A stretch of DNA of 64,000 nt from the NCBI GenBank assembly GCA_043815085.1, contig JBDRJG010000001.1:8081-72080 (forward strand), in the 5' to 3' direction. Below, in pieces: positions 41,637 to 50,964 of this stretch; position 1 is the first letter of the stretch; the number at the start of each line of letters is the position of its first letter. Both the position numbers and the translations under genes were made by a program. The DNA is from MWBV01 sp043815085 (lineage in GTDB: Archaea; Nanobdellota; Nanobdellia; Pacearchaeales; GW2011-AR1). The notes beneath the pieces are model-generated. The model made no database searches. It saw nothing but the letters and a program-made list of their open reading frames with translations, and was not told the DNA's origin.

Positions 41637-42578
41637 TTATATCTTTTTCCTTAAAAAGTTCATAATTCTTATTGGAAAAAGACTTAATAAATAATAGATT
41701 ACAAGTTGCTTATCAAAACCGTAATTTCTAAAATAACTTTTTATATTTTTTCTTAATTTTTTCCCCTGGTTATCTTGAAATTCTGCAATAATGTTTATTT
41801 TCAAATTAGATTTGTTAGAATCTACTGAAATTTTTACTTCTGGGGGCTCTAAATTTTCATAATCATCTTTTCCTGTTTTTATTCGCTGTTGATAAAATTC
41901 TTTTGCTTTTTGAAAAAAATAATCTGGATTTTTCTTAATAAAAGTGGCAGAGTTTTGATTAACTCTATATTTAATAAGGAATTCAGGAAGATTTGTGATT
42001 TTTTTTCTTGCAGACAAAACATTTAAAATAAAATCATAATCATCAGAAATTGAAAATTTTTCTCTGTAAAAAAATTCTTTTGTGTTTCTATACATTACAG
42101 AGGGATGAAGTATGCAATTTGTTTTTTCTAATTTCCTTACAGTTTTTGAAGGATTGTCATATTTTAAAAAAACCCCTAATCTATTTCCTTCTTCATCTAT
42201 TATAATTGCAGAACCCCCAATTAAGAATATTTCAGGGTGTTTATCCAAATAATCTGCCTGAATTTTAAACCTGTCTCTAAGCGAGACATCATCTGAATCC
42301 ATTACTGCTATGTATTCTCCCCTAGCCATTTTTAATCCTCTATTTCTTGTATTCACGCACCCCAAATTTTTTTTATTATTTAACAAAATTATTCTTTTAT
42401 CTTTTTTCGAATATTTTTTTATTATCTCTAATGATTTATCTTTTGACTCATCATTGATTATAATAAATTCAAAATCCTCAAAACTTTGATTTAAAATAGA
42501 AGTTATGGTTTCCTCTAAGAATTTCTTTGCATTATAAACGGGTAATATTACAGATATTTTAGGATTTTTTCTTTTCAT
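41637..42578 (-). CDS. GT2-type glycosyltransferase
   Basis: 313 residues. SVILPVYNAKKFLEETITSI (9-28), INDESKDKSLEI and MDSDD with Asp94-x-Asp96 define a family 2 GT-A protein. Conserved HPSVMYRN and a SDDYDFILN motif follow. It overlaps the GT10 gene by four bases, so it belongs to a minus-strand operon with the flippase. Confidence 0.9.
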   Translation of the reverse strand: MKRKNPKISVILPVYNAKKFLEETITSILNQSFEDFEFIIINDESKDKSLEIIKKYSKKDKRIILLNNKKNLGCVNTRNRGLKMARGEYIAVMDSDDVSLRDRFKIQADYLDKHPEIFLIGGSAIIIDEEGNRLGVFLKYDNPSKTVRKLEKTNCILHPSVMYRNTKEFFYREKFSISDDYDFILNVLSARKKITNLPEFLIKYRVNQNSATFIKKNPDYFFQKAKEFYQQRIKTGKDDYENLEPPEVKISVDSNKSNLKINIIAEFQDNQGKKLRKNIKSYFRNYGFDKQLVIYYLLSLFPIRIMNFLRKKI

Positions 42579-43591
42579 TTTTTAGATTCGATTATCTCTT
42601 TAAATCTCTTTTGAATCCTCCTTATATCTAAATCTCTTGGGGGCTTATTATCATTATACCAAGGCTCTCTAAGAATCTTTTCATATAATTTATCATCATT
42701 ATCGACTTTTATTATATATTTTATAAATTCCTTCATATTTTTAAAATCATTATAGTTTATGAAACTTTTTGTGTTGAACTCTTTATTTACATCTTTATGT
42801 CCAAAATAAATTGGTATACTGTTTACTAACATGGGATGAGTTAGTTTCTCTGATATATACCCTGACCTTGAAGAATTTTCAAATGCAGTCGTAAATTTAT
42901 ATTTTTTTATGAAATTTAATTTATCTATTACACAACTTGCAGAAATCCTTGATTCTTTTGGACTATTGTATCTTATTGGGGGCATATTGTTCATGCATCT
43001 TCCAGGAGCATCAATTTTCTTGTATTTACTTAATTCTTTAAAAAAATCGTTTCTTTTGGCAATATCACGAGCATAAATAAAATTACAGAATTCAGTTTTT
43101 TCTTTTTTTATTTTATTAAAATTAATTTTCTTTTTTATCGTGGGAATTCCAAAGTTTTTTAACTGATAATCATTAACTATAATTATGAGTTTCATATGTC
43201 TTGGATTATTTATTTCTTCTTCAGGATATTCTGAGAAAGCCCAACCACATTTATTCATATTTGGTTTTATAAGTTCTGAACCAAAGAAAATTTTTACAAA
43301 ATTTCCCTCGGGCAGGGGAAATTTGTCTTTTATAGAAAAATTGGAAATCTTTGAATAAATTTCCCTTAATAAAATATATAATTTAGGGGATATTCTCCTT
43401 ATAAAATCTCCTTTTTTTGATAAATCTCCGGAAGTCTTTATTTCTTGATAAACAGAATAAAAAAGATAATCTGGATTTTCGCTTATTTTAACATCATATA
43501 AGTTTCTAAGGGTATTAGTAAGAAAGTTATTTTCTGGGTTAAATCCCTCCCAAAAATACTTGAAGTTTATTTTTATTGTTTTCTTTTTCAT
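42575..43591 (-). CDS. GT10-type (alpha-1,3/4-fucosyltransferase) glycosyltransferase
   Basis: 338 residues. FTTAFENSSRSGYISEKLTH (about 234-253) and SIPIYFGHKDVNKEF are the family-10 donor-binding motif. GT10 enzymes use GDP-fucose. The window also holds two GDP-mannose 4,6-dehydratases, the first enzyme to GDP-fucose or a related deoxy sugar, which supports this. GT10 proteins are uncommon in archaea as far as I know. It starts 44 bases before the flippase stop. Confidence 0.85.
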   Translation of the reverse strand: MKKKTIKINFKYFWEGFNPENNFLTNTLRNLYDVKISENPDYLFYSVYQEIKTSGDLSKKGDFIRRISPKLYILLREIYSKISNFSIKDKFPLPEGNFVKIFFGSELIKPNMNKCGWAFSEYPEEEINNPRHMKLIIIVNDYQLKNFGIPTIKKKINFNKIKKEKTEFCNFIYARDIAKRNDFFKELSKYKKIDAPGRCMNNMPPIRYNSPKESRISASCVIDKLNFIKKYKFTTAFENSSRSGYISEKLTHPMLVNSIPIYFGHKDVNKEFNTKSFINYNDFKNMKEFIKYIIKVDNDDKLYEKILREPWYNDNKPPRDLDIRRIQKRFKEIIESKK

Positions 43592-43634
43592 CTTTTTAAG
43601 AAAAATCTCAAATATATAAATCTACTTTCCATAA

Positions 43635-45146
43635 TTATTTTCTCTTAAATATGCCCTTAATTAATCCAAAATCTTCTCTATTTATCCCTTTTGTTAATAT
43701 TAAAACTCCAAAATAAACTCCTGCCCCCAGGATTATTTCCAATACCCCGAAGAATAGATTCATATTAATAAAATGGCTAAAAGCTAATAAAAAAATAGAC
43801 ATTATTGCTGTTGCAAATATTGGGCTCCTTAAGCCAATCCCCTTAACTTTAAAATTAAATTCTTTTTTTGCATAAAAGACAAGTAAACCTAACAAAAGTA
43901 TTCTACTAAGAGAGGTTGCTAATCCAACCCCCGCCATCATAAATAAAGGATTATTTTTAAATAAAAAGATTACTAAAACATTTAACAAAATGTTTATAAA
44001 TAAAGAGAAAAGAACTGATTTGCTTACTATTTGTGGTTTTTCTTTTGATTGGAAGATTATTGAATATAATCCAATTAGAGGAGTTGTAACTATCAAAAGA
44101 GCTAAAAAATAAAGGGGGATTGTTCCAAGAATATATTCATTTCCATAAATTGCCTTAATTAAATATTTAGCTATAAAAATCATCCCTGCAGTTGCGGGTA
44201 TTGAAATAATTAATATGTACCTCAAAGTCTTGTGAAATCCTCTGCTAAATCTTTTTCCATTTATCTGGGTAAAAATTGGAAGAAATATACCCGACAAAGA
44301 AAATAAAGCGGCAATTGTAAGAACTAAACTCAGTGCTACCCTATAATATCCTAAATATTCAAATGCAACAAATTTACCCAACATTAATGTATCCACAGAA
44401 CCAAAAAATACAAGAGAAAGGCTAGCAACCCCCATAAACTCTAAAAATTTCAAAACCTTTTTTTTGTTTATGTATACTTTTGGACCAAAAAATAAATTTC
44501 TATCTCTTTTAAATAATATTAAGATTGTTATAAACAAAACAATCGCTCCTGAAACGAAAAATGCTATAAATAAACCCGAAACCTTAAAAGCATCTGAAAG
44601 AATCATGAGTGCTAACAAAGAAAATGAAATCTTAAAAATTTGATAAAAAACACCTAATATTGTTGGAATCCTTAGTTCTTTTAGTGCAAGAAAAAAAGTG
44701 GAAAAGAAATTCCAAAAAGACTCCATAATTAAAAAGAGGCAAGAAAAGATTAAGGGGTAAAATAATAAAGGATTTTGATATAATTTATAAGAGATTAGCT
44801 TTGACAAAATAATTACCATAACAACGACTATAAAAACTGCCAAAACTTTTATCCTTAATAAAAATCTGAAATAAGAGCGTGCCTGAGATATCTTTCTCCT
44901 GCCGATGGAAATTGATAAATATCTTAACAGAGTATCATCTAATCCAAAATTTGTAAAGACCATAAATATTGCTATTATTGACAAAACTAAAGAATAAACA
45001 CCAAATAATTCTGGTAAAAGCATTCTTGCAATAATTATAGTAAAAATTAATCCTCCAATTTTTAGGATTATGCTAGAAAATAAATTGTAACCTGTATTTT
45101 TCACAGATACTTTTGACAGATTTTGATTATTTATGCCTACTTCCAT
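43635..45146 (-). CDS. Oligosaccharide flippase (Wzx/MVF-type polysaccharide transporter)
   Basis: 503 residues with twelve to fourteen membrane segments. The N-terminal NTGYNLFSSIILKIGGLIFT with IIARMLLPELFGVYSLVLSI is the RfbX/MATE-like polysaccharide-transporter pattern. It probably flips lipid-linked glycans across the membrane to AglB. It is the first gene of the minus-strand run. The plus-strand small membrane protein starts 103 bases away in the divergent direction. Confidence 0.9.
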   Translation of the reverse strand: MEVGINNQNLSKVSVKNTGYNLFSSIILKIGGLIFTIIIARMLLPELFGVYSLVLSIIAIFMVFTNFGLDDTLLRYLSISIGRRKISQARSYFRFLLRIKVLAVFIVVVMVIILSKLISYKLYQNPLLFYPLIFSCLFLIMESFWNFFSTFFLALKELRIPTILGVFYQIFKISFSLLALMILSDAFKVSGLFIAFFVSGAIVLFITILILFKRDRNLFFGPKVYINKKKVLKFLEFMGVASLSLVFFGSVDTLMLGKFVAFEYLGYYRVALSLVLTIAALFSLSGIFLPIFTQINGKRFSRGFHKTLRYILIISIPATAGMIFIAKYLIKAIYGNEYILGTIPLYFLALLIVTTPLIGLYSIIFQSKEKPQIVSKSVLFSLFINILLNVLVIFLFKNNPLFMMAGVGLATSLSRILLLGLLVFYAKKEFNFKVKGIGLRSPIFATAIMSIFLLAFSHFINMNLFFGVLEIILGAGVYFGVLILTKGINREDFGLIKGIFKRK

Positions 45147-45215
45147 CTTTTTATAAGAAAACCTTTATTTTTAAAGATAAGTAAGTAGGATATAAAACTA
45201 TAAGATAACCTCAAT

Positions 45216-45258
45216 AAAGATTAAAAAGGGTAAAGTATCTTAAAAATATATGGCAGAT
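45216..45258. repeat. 43-bp promoter/start repeat, copy 1 (small membrane protein and radical SAM)
   Basis: It matches 46806-46848 at 41 of 43 positions. It contains TTAAAAAGG about 28 bases before an ATG and the first three codons ATGGCAGAT. In copy 1 the ORF continues for 47 codons; in copy 2 it is cut short. Confidence 0.85.
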
Positions 45259-45393
45259 ATTTTATGTACAATCATGGGTGTTATGGATATAATTGCCGGA
45301 ATATTAATTATTCTTAATTTTGGAAACAATATTCTCGGAATTATTTTTGGCATTGCGATGATTGGAAAAGGGGGATTTAGTTTGATAGGATGA
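45250..45393 (+). CDS. 47-residue membrane protein upstream of a radical SAM gene
   Basis: ATG at 45250, 47 codons ending TGA at 45393. The protein (MADILCTIMGVMDIIAGILI at the start) has two hydrophobic segments around 4-22 and 24-39. It overlaps the downstream ATG at 45390 by four bases (ATGA), which favours real translation. A second, collapsed copy sits before the paralogous radical SAM gene at 46840. It resembles tiny two-helix membrane proteins; no function is known. Confidence 0.65.
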   Translation: MADILCTIMGVMDIIAGILIILNFGNNILGIIFGIAMIGKGGFSLIG

Positions 45394-46814
45394 AAAATTC
45401 TAAAGATAAAGTTTTGCTGGTGACTAGTAGTTGTGAGGATACCCCTTTTGTTCCTGAAGGTAGATTTAATGAACTATCCCATTATCCTATTGGTTTAGCA
45501 TATTTATATTCTTATATTGAATCAAAGGGATTTGATGTTAAAATGCTCTCCCATAATCATAAATCAGATAAAGATTGTTTTAAAGAAGTTATAGAAGAAA
45601 TAGAAAATTTTTCTCCAGACATTGTTGGTTTTCAAATATTAACTTCAAACAGAGTTAGTAGCTATCATTTAATTGAATATATACATCAAAATTATCCAAA
45701 AATTAAAATAATAGTCGGGGGGATTCATGTTACAATAATGTATAAACAATTAATTGAAAAATATCCTTTTTTAATAGCAGTTCTGGGTGAGGGTGAAATA
45801 ACTTTGTTTGAATTGATTAAGGAATTAGATAAAAAAAGCCCCAATCTTAAGAAAATTGATGGACTTGGATTTTATAAAAACAATAGCGTAATGAGAACAA
45901 AACCAAGAAAATTAATAGAAAATTTAGATACTCTGCCTTTTCCAAAGCATGAACTATTTTTTAAAAATCCTAAAAGAGATTCTGGATGTCTCTTAACTTC
46001 AAGGGGGTGTTATTTCTCATGTAGTTTTTGTTGTTTAAATCCAGAAGCAAAAAGAATTGTAAGATTTAGGTCTCCAAAAAACGTTGTTGATGAAATAGAA
46101 TATATGGTTAAAAGTTTTCCACAAATGACAGAAATATTCATACATGATGATTCTTTTTTTAGCAACAATGAAAGAGTTATAAAAATTTGTGATGAAATAA
46201 TTAAGCGAAAAATAAAAATGAATTTTGTGTGTGAAGGTAGAATTAAGCCTATAAGCAGCGAAATGATTAAAAAACTGGAACAAGCTAATTTTAAAAGAGT
46301 TCTATTGGGTATAGAAAGTGGAGACAATGGAATTTTAAAGGCTTGCCATAAGGGAATAAATCAAGAAGATATATTGCATGCCTTCAAATTATTTTCAAAA
46401 TCTTCTATAAATCTTAAAACACTTTTGATTATTGGTCTGCCCGGAGAAAATATAGGAACAATAAAAGAAACTGTCAGATTTATAAAAAAATGCCAAAAAA
46501 TAAAATATGTTTCTTATGGTAATATCAAACCCCTACTAATGGTTTTTCCTGGAACAGAAGTTTATGAAATTGCAAAGTCAAAGGGAATGATTAATGATAA
46601 TTATTGGCTCTCTGAAAAAGTAATTCCTCTATATACTATAGAAAACAGTTATGAAAGACTGAAAGAACTTGGGAATATCCTCTTAGATAATATTGCTTTT
46701 AGCAGAATAATCACTCCAAAAGGATTTAGAGCTCAATTTGATATGATTCCTTATTTAACAAAATATTTACTAATTAAAGTGATGGAAAAAATAAAAAAAG
46801 ATATTAAAGATTAA
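45390..46814 (+). CDS. Radical SAM protein with cobalamin-binding-like N-terminus, paralogue 1
   Basis: 474 residues. The N-terminal domain (VGFQILTSNRVSSYHLIEYI and GGIHVTIMY) is B12-binding-like, then CYFSCSFC with Cys207, Cys211 and Cys214. LLGIESGDNGILKACHKGIN and TLLIIGLPGENIGTIKET follow the radical SAM barrel pattern. It is nearly collinear with the 46870-48303 product, so the two arose by tandem duplication. The reaction is unknown; methylation of a glycan or lipid is plausible. It is coupled to the 47-residue membrane protein. Confidence 0.88.
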   Translation: MKNSKDKVLLVTSSCEDTPFVPEGRFNELSHYPIGLAYLYSYIESKGFDVKMLSHNHKSDKDCFKEVIEEIENFSPDIVGFQILTSNRVSSYHLIEYIHQNYPKIKIIVGGIHVTIMYKQLIEKYPFLIAVLGEGEITLFELIKELDKKSPNLKKIDGLGFYKNNSVMRTKPRKLIENLDTLPFPKHELFFKNPKRDSGCLLTSRGCYFSCSFCCLNPEAKRIVRFRSPKNVVDEIEYMVKSFPQMTEIFIHDDSFFSNNERVIKICDEIIKRKIKMNFVCEGRIKPISSEMIKKLEQANFKRVLLGIESGDNGILKACHKGINQEDILHAFKLFSKSSINLKTLLIIGLPGENIGTIKETVRFIKKCQKIKYVSYGNIKPLLMVFPGTEVYEIAKSKGMINDNYWLSEKVIPLYTIENSYERLKELGNILLDNIAFSRIITPKGFRAQFDMIPYLTKYLLIKVMEKIKKDIKD

Positions 46815-46848
46815 AAAGGATAAATTATCTTAAAAATATATGGCAGAT
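46806..46848. repeat. 43-bp promoter/start repeat, copy 2, with collapsed small ORF
   Basis: Promoter and ATGGCAGAT are retained, but about 111 bases present in copy 1 (45259-45369) are missing. The remnant reads M-A-D-G-R-I and stops at 46858-46860; the sequence rejoins copy 1 at GGATTTAG. The radical SAM gene at 46870 survives intact. Confidence 0.85.
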
Positions 46849-46869
46849 GGGAGGATTTAGTTTTATATA

Positions 46870-48303
46870 ATGAAAAATTTTAAAAATAAAGTTTTGCTGA
46901 TAACAAGCAGTTTTGAAGACCTTTTGACAGATGAAGGAAAGATGACTGAGGAATGGGGTGAAGAAACATATTACCCCTTGGGGTTGGCTTATATACATTC
47001 TTATCTTGAATCTAAAGGTATGGAGGTAGAGACCCTCTGGCTTAATCACAAACCATATGAGAATTGCTTTAAAGAAGTAATTGATAAGGTAAAATATTTT
47101 GCTCCTGATGTTGTGGGTTTTCAAATGCTAACTTGTAATAGGGTGAGTAGTTATTATCTGATTGAATGGATACATAAAAATTATCCTAAAATTAAAATAG
47201 TCCTTGGAGGAATTCATTCTACGATAATGTATAAACAATTAATTGAAAAATATCCTTTCTCAATAACAGTGCTTGGTGACGGTGAAATAACTCTCTTTAA
47301 ACTTATAAAAGAATTGAACAAAAAAAGCCCCAATCTTAAAAAGATTGATGGAATTGCATTCTATAAAAATAATAGTGTAATAAGAACAAAGGCAAGAAAA
47401 TTAATAGAAGATTTGGACAGTCTACCTTTCCCCAAGCATGAAGTATTTTTTAATTATAGTAAAAGATGGACTGGTAGTTTGTTAAGTACAAGGGGATGTC
47501 CTAATGCATGTAGTTTTTGTTGCCTAAATCCTGAGTCTAAGAGGATTGTAAGATTCAGAGATCCTAAAAAAGTTGTGGATGAAATAGAATATATGATAAA
47601 TAAATTCCCCCAGATGAAAGAACTTTCCATAAACGACGATTCTTTTTTTGTTAATAATCAAAAAGTAATAGATATTTGCAATGAGATAATAAAGAGAAAG
47701 ATAAAAATGGATTTTGTGTGTAGTGGGAGAATTAAACCAATAAGTAAAGAAGTTGTTGAAAAACTTGAAGAAGCCAATTTTATAAGGGTTACACTTGGTA
47801 TAGAAAGTGGAGATGATGGGATATTAAAATCCTGCCATAAAGGAATAAACCAAGAAGATATTCTAAAGGCATTTAAATTATTTTCTAAATCAAATATACA
47901 TCTTAAAACCTATTTAATCATCGGTTTACCTGGAGAAAGTATAGAAACAATAAAAGAAACTGCCAGATTTATAAGAAAATTACAAAAAATAAAATATGTA
48001 TCCTATCCTACCTGTTTCAATATTCTTTTTGTTTATCCCGGAACAGAAGTTTATGAGATTGCTAAATCAAAAGGATTTATTGATGATGAGTTTTGGCTTG
48101 CTGACAAGCAGATTCCATTATATACTGCAGAAAACAGTTATGAAAAGCTGAAAGAATTTGAAAAAATCCTCGCGGATAATCTATCTTTTTATAGGATAAT
48201 GACTCCGAAAGGGTTTAAGGCCCAATTTGAAACTATCCCTTACTTATTAAAATATGGTTTTCAAAGAATAGCGACGCTGTTAAAAAAAGGAAGATTGCTC
48301 TAA
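46870..48303 (+). CDS. Radical SAM protein with cobalamin-binding-like N-terminus, paralogue 2
   Basis: 477 residues, collinear with the preceding paralogue. CPNACSFC gives Cys210, Cys214 and Cys217. LGIESGDDGILKSCHKGIN and GLPGESIETIKETARF are conserved with paralogue 1. Divergence is spread throughout, so the duplication is not recent. It lost the upstream membrane protein. It is followed 43 bases later by a methyltransferase of probable glycan function. Confidence 0.88.
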   Translation: MKNFKNKVLLITSSFEDLLTDEGKMTEEWGEETYYPLGLAYIHSYLESKGMEVETLWLNHKPYENCFKEVIDKVKYFAPDVVGFQMLTCNRVSSYYLIEWIHKNYPKIKIVLGGIHSTIMYKQLIEKYPFSITVLGDGEITLFKLIKELNKKSPNLKKIDGIAFYKNNSVIRTKARKLIEDLDSLPFPKHEVFFNYSKRWTGSLLSTRGCPNACSFCCLNPESKRIVRFRDPKKVVDEIEYMINKFPQMKELSINDDSFFVNNQKVIDICNEIIKRKIKMDFVCSGRIKPISKEVVEKLEEANFIRVTLGIESGDDGILKSCHKGINQEDILKAFKLFSKSNIHLKTYLIIGLPGESIETIKETARFIRKLQKIKYVSYPTCFNILFVYPGTEVYEIAKSKGFIDDEFWLADKQIPLYTAENSYEKLKEFEKILADNLSFYRIMTPKGFKAQFETIPYLLKYGFQRIATLLKKGRLL

Positions 48304-48346
48304 ATAACATAGTAATCTTTTTAAATCCCTAAATTTACCTACTGAT

Positions 48347-49060
48347 ATGAAATCTCTAGCAAGATATTTTTATAAAATAAGAAGTTTTCTACCAAATATT
48401 AAGCGAAATAAACTTTATAATTTTATAAAGAGTTTATTAGTGTATGATGAAAATGAAAAGAATATTTTAAGAGCTTTAGAGTTTGTGAAGCTGAATGATT
48501 TAGAAGGAGATTATGCAGAATTTGGGGTTTATAATGGAGAGAGTTTTATTATTGCATGTTATTTCTCCAAGTTTTTTAAATTAAAAAACATGAAATTTTA
48601 TGCATTCGATAGTTTTGAAGGATTACCTAGTCCAGAAAAAGAAGATTTGGGATTTTATTGGAAAGAGGGAGATTGTAATTGTTCTCTTGAGAAATTTAAA
48701 AGTAATCTTAAAAAAGCAAAAGTTGATTTAAATGGAGTAGTAAGTATAAAAGGGTGGTATAATGAAACTTTAAAAAAGGGTAAGAAATATGGAATCAAAA
48801 AGCTTGCTTTTATCCATGTTGATTGTGATTATTACTCTTCTACAAAACTAGTGTTTGAATATATAAAACCCTTTTTACAAGAAGGAACTGTTATTCTATT
48901 TGATGATTGGTATTGCTATAATGCAAGCGCTGAGGAAGGAGAACAGAAGGCATTTGGAGAGTTCTTAAAGAAAAACAAACATATTTCGTTTATAGATTTT
49001 CCAGCAGAGGGTCTGAAAAAAATGTTTATATGTCAAAAAATAGGCAAGAAATATGCATGA
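48347..49060 (+). CDS. TylF/MycF-type O-methyltransferase
   Basis: 237 residues. GDYAEFGVYNGESFIIACYF (49-68), YAFDSFEGLPSPEKED and IHVDCDYYSSTKLVFEYIKP are signatures of the macrocin O-methyltransferase family, metal- and SAM-dependent enzymes acting on sugars. AEEGEQKAFGEF fits the C-terminus. A CTTTTTAAATCC box about 27 bases before the ATG is the likely promoter. Confidence 0.88.
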   Translation: MKSLARYFYKIRSFLPNIKRNKLYNFIKSLLVYDENEKNILRALEFVKLNDLEGDYAEFGVYNGESFIIACYFSKFFKLKNMKFYAFDSFEGLPSPEKEDLGFYWKEGDCNCSLEKFKSNLKKAKVDLNGVVSIKGWYNETLKKGKKYGIKKLAFIHVDCDYYSSTKLVFEYIKPFLQEGTVILFDDWYCYNASAEEGEQKAFGEFLKKNKHISFIDFPAEGLKKMFICQKIGKKYA

Positions 49061-49088
49061 TGAGAAAAAACTTATTTAAATAGGGAGA

Positions 49089-49240
49089 TTAAAGAAATAC
49101 ACACTCAACATCATTATTTATATTTTTTAATTGTTCAAAAACTTCTTGATTATATTGCCCCAAATTTAAAAATATTCTCAAATTATCTTTTCCGGATACA
49201 ACCTCTTCTGGCTTCCTGCAAATTAAATTTGTCCCATATA
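49089..49240 (-). pseudogene. Remnant ORF without start, downstream of the nucleotidyltransferase
   Basis: Past the stop of the 49223-49933 gene, another frame stays open for about 48 codons and ends at 49089. It reads GTNLICRKPEEVVSGKDNLR, then IFLNLGQYNQEVFEQL, and ends NINNDVECVFL. The composition looks protein-like, but no ATG precedes it and it overlaps the nucleotidyltransferase 3' end. It may be the C-terminal tail of a lost gene. Family not identified. Confidence 0.4.
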
Positions 49241-49933
49241 TCCTTCTCCGTGAGGATAATTTTCTAAAGCATGTTTATAAGAAATAGGGACCCCCGTATC
49301 AAACCAAGTAAATACTTTCCCAGACATTCTTTTATCTATCAAGGCTTTGAATCCATTAGAAACTTGTATTTCCCCAAAAATTAAATTTTTATTTGATTCA
49401 AGTTGTTCCCAAAAATAATCATAATCTTTTATTCCAGATAATCCAATGAATGCATATTCGTTATCTGTTTTTACTTTATCATCAATCCTTACTACTATTT
49501 TTTCATCATTCATTTTTGCTGAACAAAATCTACTTGTATCATTAACTTTTGCTAATCCAAACCAGTTTTCATCTGGAGGGGGAACTTCTTCTCTAACTAA
49601 GGTATCTGCGGCAAAAAAGATAAATGGGCATTGAAGGTCTTCTTTACACTTCAATAATGAGTAACCGGGGCCTGTCCCTGGACCAATATATTTATCAACT
49701 TCTACATGAACCAACTTTCTTTTTGGATATGCATGATTAAGGTAAGAAATTAATTGGTCTTTTTTATATCCTACAGCTATTACAATTTCCACGTCTTCTG
49801 GAAATTTTTCTATTATATGACAAATAGATGGCTTTCCATGAACTGGAATAAGGGCTTTATTAAAAATATTAGAAAACTCTCCAATACGGCTTCCAATTCC
49901 TGCAGCAAGGATACAAACTTTGTAGTTTCCCAT
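49223..49933 (-). CDS. Sugar-1-phosphate nucleotidyltransferase
   Basis: 236 residues. LAAGIGSRIGEFSNIFNKAL (9-28) is the nucleotide-binding loop with the signature lysine, and PGTGPGYSLLKCKEDLQCPF with FAADTL gives the active-site region. It is homologous to residues 1-215 of the bifunctional protein at 53082-54680 and lacks the kinase half. It probably activates a sugar phosphate with NTP. The ending (HGEGYMGQI) diverges from the paralogue. Confidence 0.82.
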   Translation of the reverse strand: MGNYKVCILAAGIGSRIGEFSNIFNKALIPVHGKPSICHIIEKFPEDVEIVIAVGYKKDQLISYLNHAYPKRKLVHVEVDKYIGPGTGPGYSLLKCKEDLQCPFIFFAADTLVREEVPPPDENWFGLAKVNDTSRFCSAKMNDEKIVVRIDDKVKTDNEYAFIGLSGIKDYDYFWEQLESNKNLIFGEIQVSNGFKALIDKRMSGKVFTWFDTGVPISYKHALENYPHGEGYMGQI

Positions 49934-49969
49934 ATTAATATTAAATGAAATTATTTATAAACTTATTTC

Positions 49970-50902
49970 TTAACTCTTTCCAATAGCTCTTCCATAAGCA
50001 TTTTCAAGAACTAATAAATTTTCTAAATTATTGGCCGCAATAACTGCATCAGCATTTTCAATATCGTATCCTTCTGTTTGAATTAATTCTCTAGAGGGGG
50101 AAAGATAATAACATCTAGATTCTCCTCCTGCTTCATTAACATGTAAAAGTCCAACAACATCGAATGGACCTCCAATTGCAGTTGTTATATTTCCAACAAG
50201 CAAGGGTCTTCCTTGGGCTGTAAGTGCATAATGGCTTCCATTACTCTGGGAAGAGCTTTCTTTAGCTCCTGCATTTTCAAGTTCATTTGATAAGGTTCTT
50301 CTTCCTTCTTGTGTTAACATTTCTTTTAATCCATTTTTTGTTTTTCTCTTAAATGGAAAGGGTATATCCACTAAAACTATTGAATCGTCCTTTATTTTAT
50401 GATTATTTACTTTAATAGGCACCCCATTTTCATATACCCATTTTTGAGAGGGATAATCAAAAATATTCTTCCAAGCTCCTTCTCCTTTAGCTGAAAACCA
50501 TGCTCTCCCTGTAGAAGGTTCCATTGTTCCGCAAGCTAAAACCTCTTTATTCTTAGAATCATAAGCACCCAAAATAACTGTTGGGGTTGGGACCCCCACT
50601 AAAAATCCTCCTGTTCCATCTAAAGGGTCATGATAAATAACAATATTAGATTCCAAATTTCCAATCTCTTCATCTGATTCTTCTTGATTTAACCTATATT
50701 GTCCTAAATCTCTTTGAATTATTGGAAGTGCTAAAGCTTGGCTTGTTGTATCTACAATAGTTACTGCTGATTTATCTCCTTTTATAATATATTCAGACAG
50801 ATCAACTTCTCCAAGAATTGCTTTCCTAATATAATTAGAGGAAACTGCTAATGCTTCTTTAGAACATTCAATGAATTTTCTTGCGTCAAAGTATTCTTCC
50901 AT
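49970..50902 (-). CDS. Inositol monophosphatase / CysQ-family phosphatase
   Basis: 310 residues. Metal ligands are visible: Glu74-Glu75 in NQEES, Asp92-Pro-Leu-Asp95-Gly-Thr in HDPLDGTGGF. The second site appears as IGGPFDVVG instead of the usual WDxAA. The family dephosphorylates inositol phosphate, 3'-phosphoadenosine-5'-phosphate or fructose-1,6-bisphosphate; the substrate here may be a sugar phosphate of the cluster. Its start and promoter lie in the 68-bp direct repeat. Confidence 0.85.
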   Translation of the reverse strand: MEEYFDARKFIECSKEALAVSSNYIRKAILGEVDLSEYIIKGDKSAVTIVDTTSQALALPIIQRDLGQYRLNQEESDEEIGNLESNIVIYHDPLDGTGGFLVGVPTPTVILGAYDSKNKEVLACGTMEPSTGRAWFSAKGEGAWKNIFDYPSQKWVYENGVPIKVNNHKIKDDSIVLVDIPFPFKRKTKNGLKEMLTQEGRRTLSNELENAGAKESSSQSNGSHYALTAQGRPLLVGNITTAIGGPFDVVGLLHVNEAGGESRCYYLSPSRELIQTEGYDIENADAVIAANNLENLLVLENAYGRAIGKS

Positions 50903-50964
50903 ATTTTCCCAACAATTGCTTGGTTTTTAAATTTTATTGTTGTAAAAACATATTTATTTTATTT
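50897..50964. repeat. 68-bp direct repeat, copy 1: promoter and start of the IMPase-like gene
   Basis: It matches 51605-51671 except for one extra C. On the minus strand it runs from just before the stop of the 2H-phosphoesterase gene through a TTTAAAAAC box to the ATGGAA start of the phosphatase. The 2H-phosphoesterase gene (50954-51610) is bracketed by the two copies. Confidence 0.9.
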
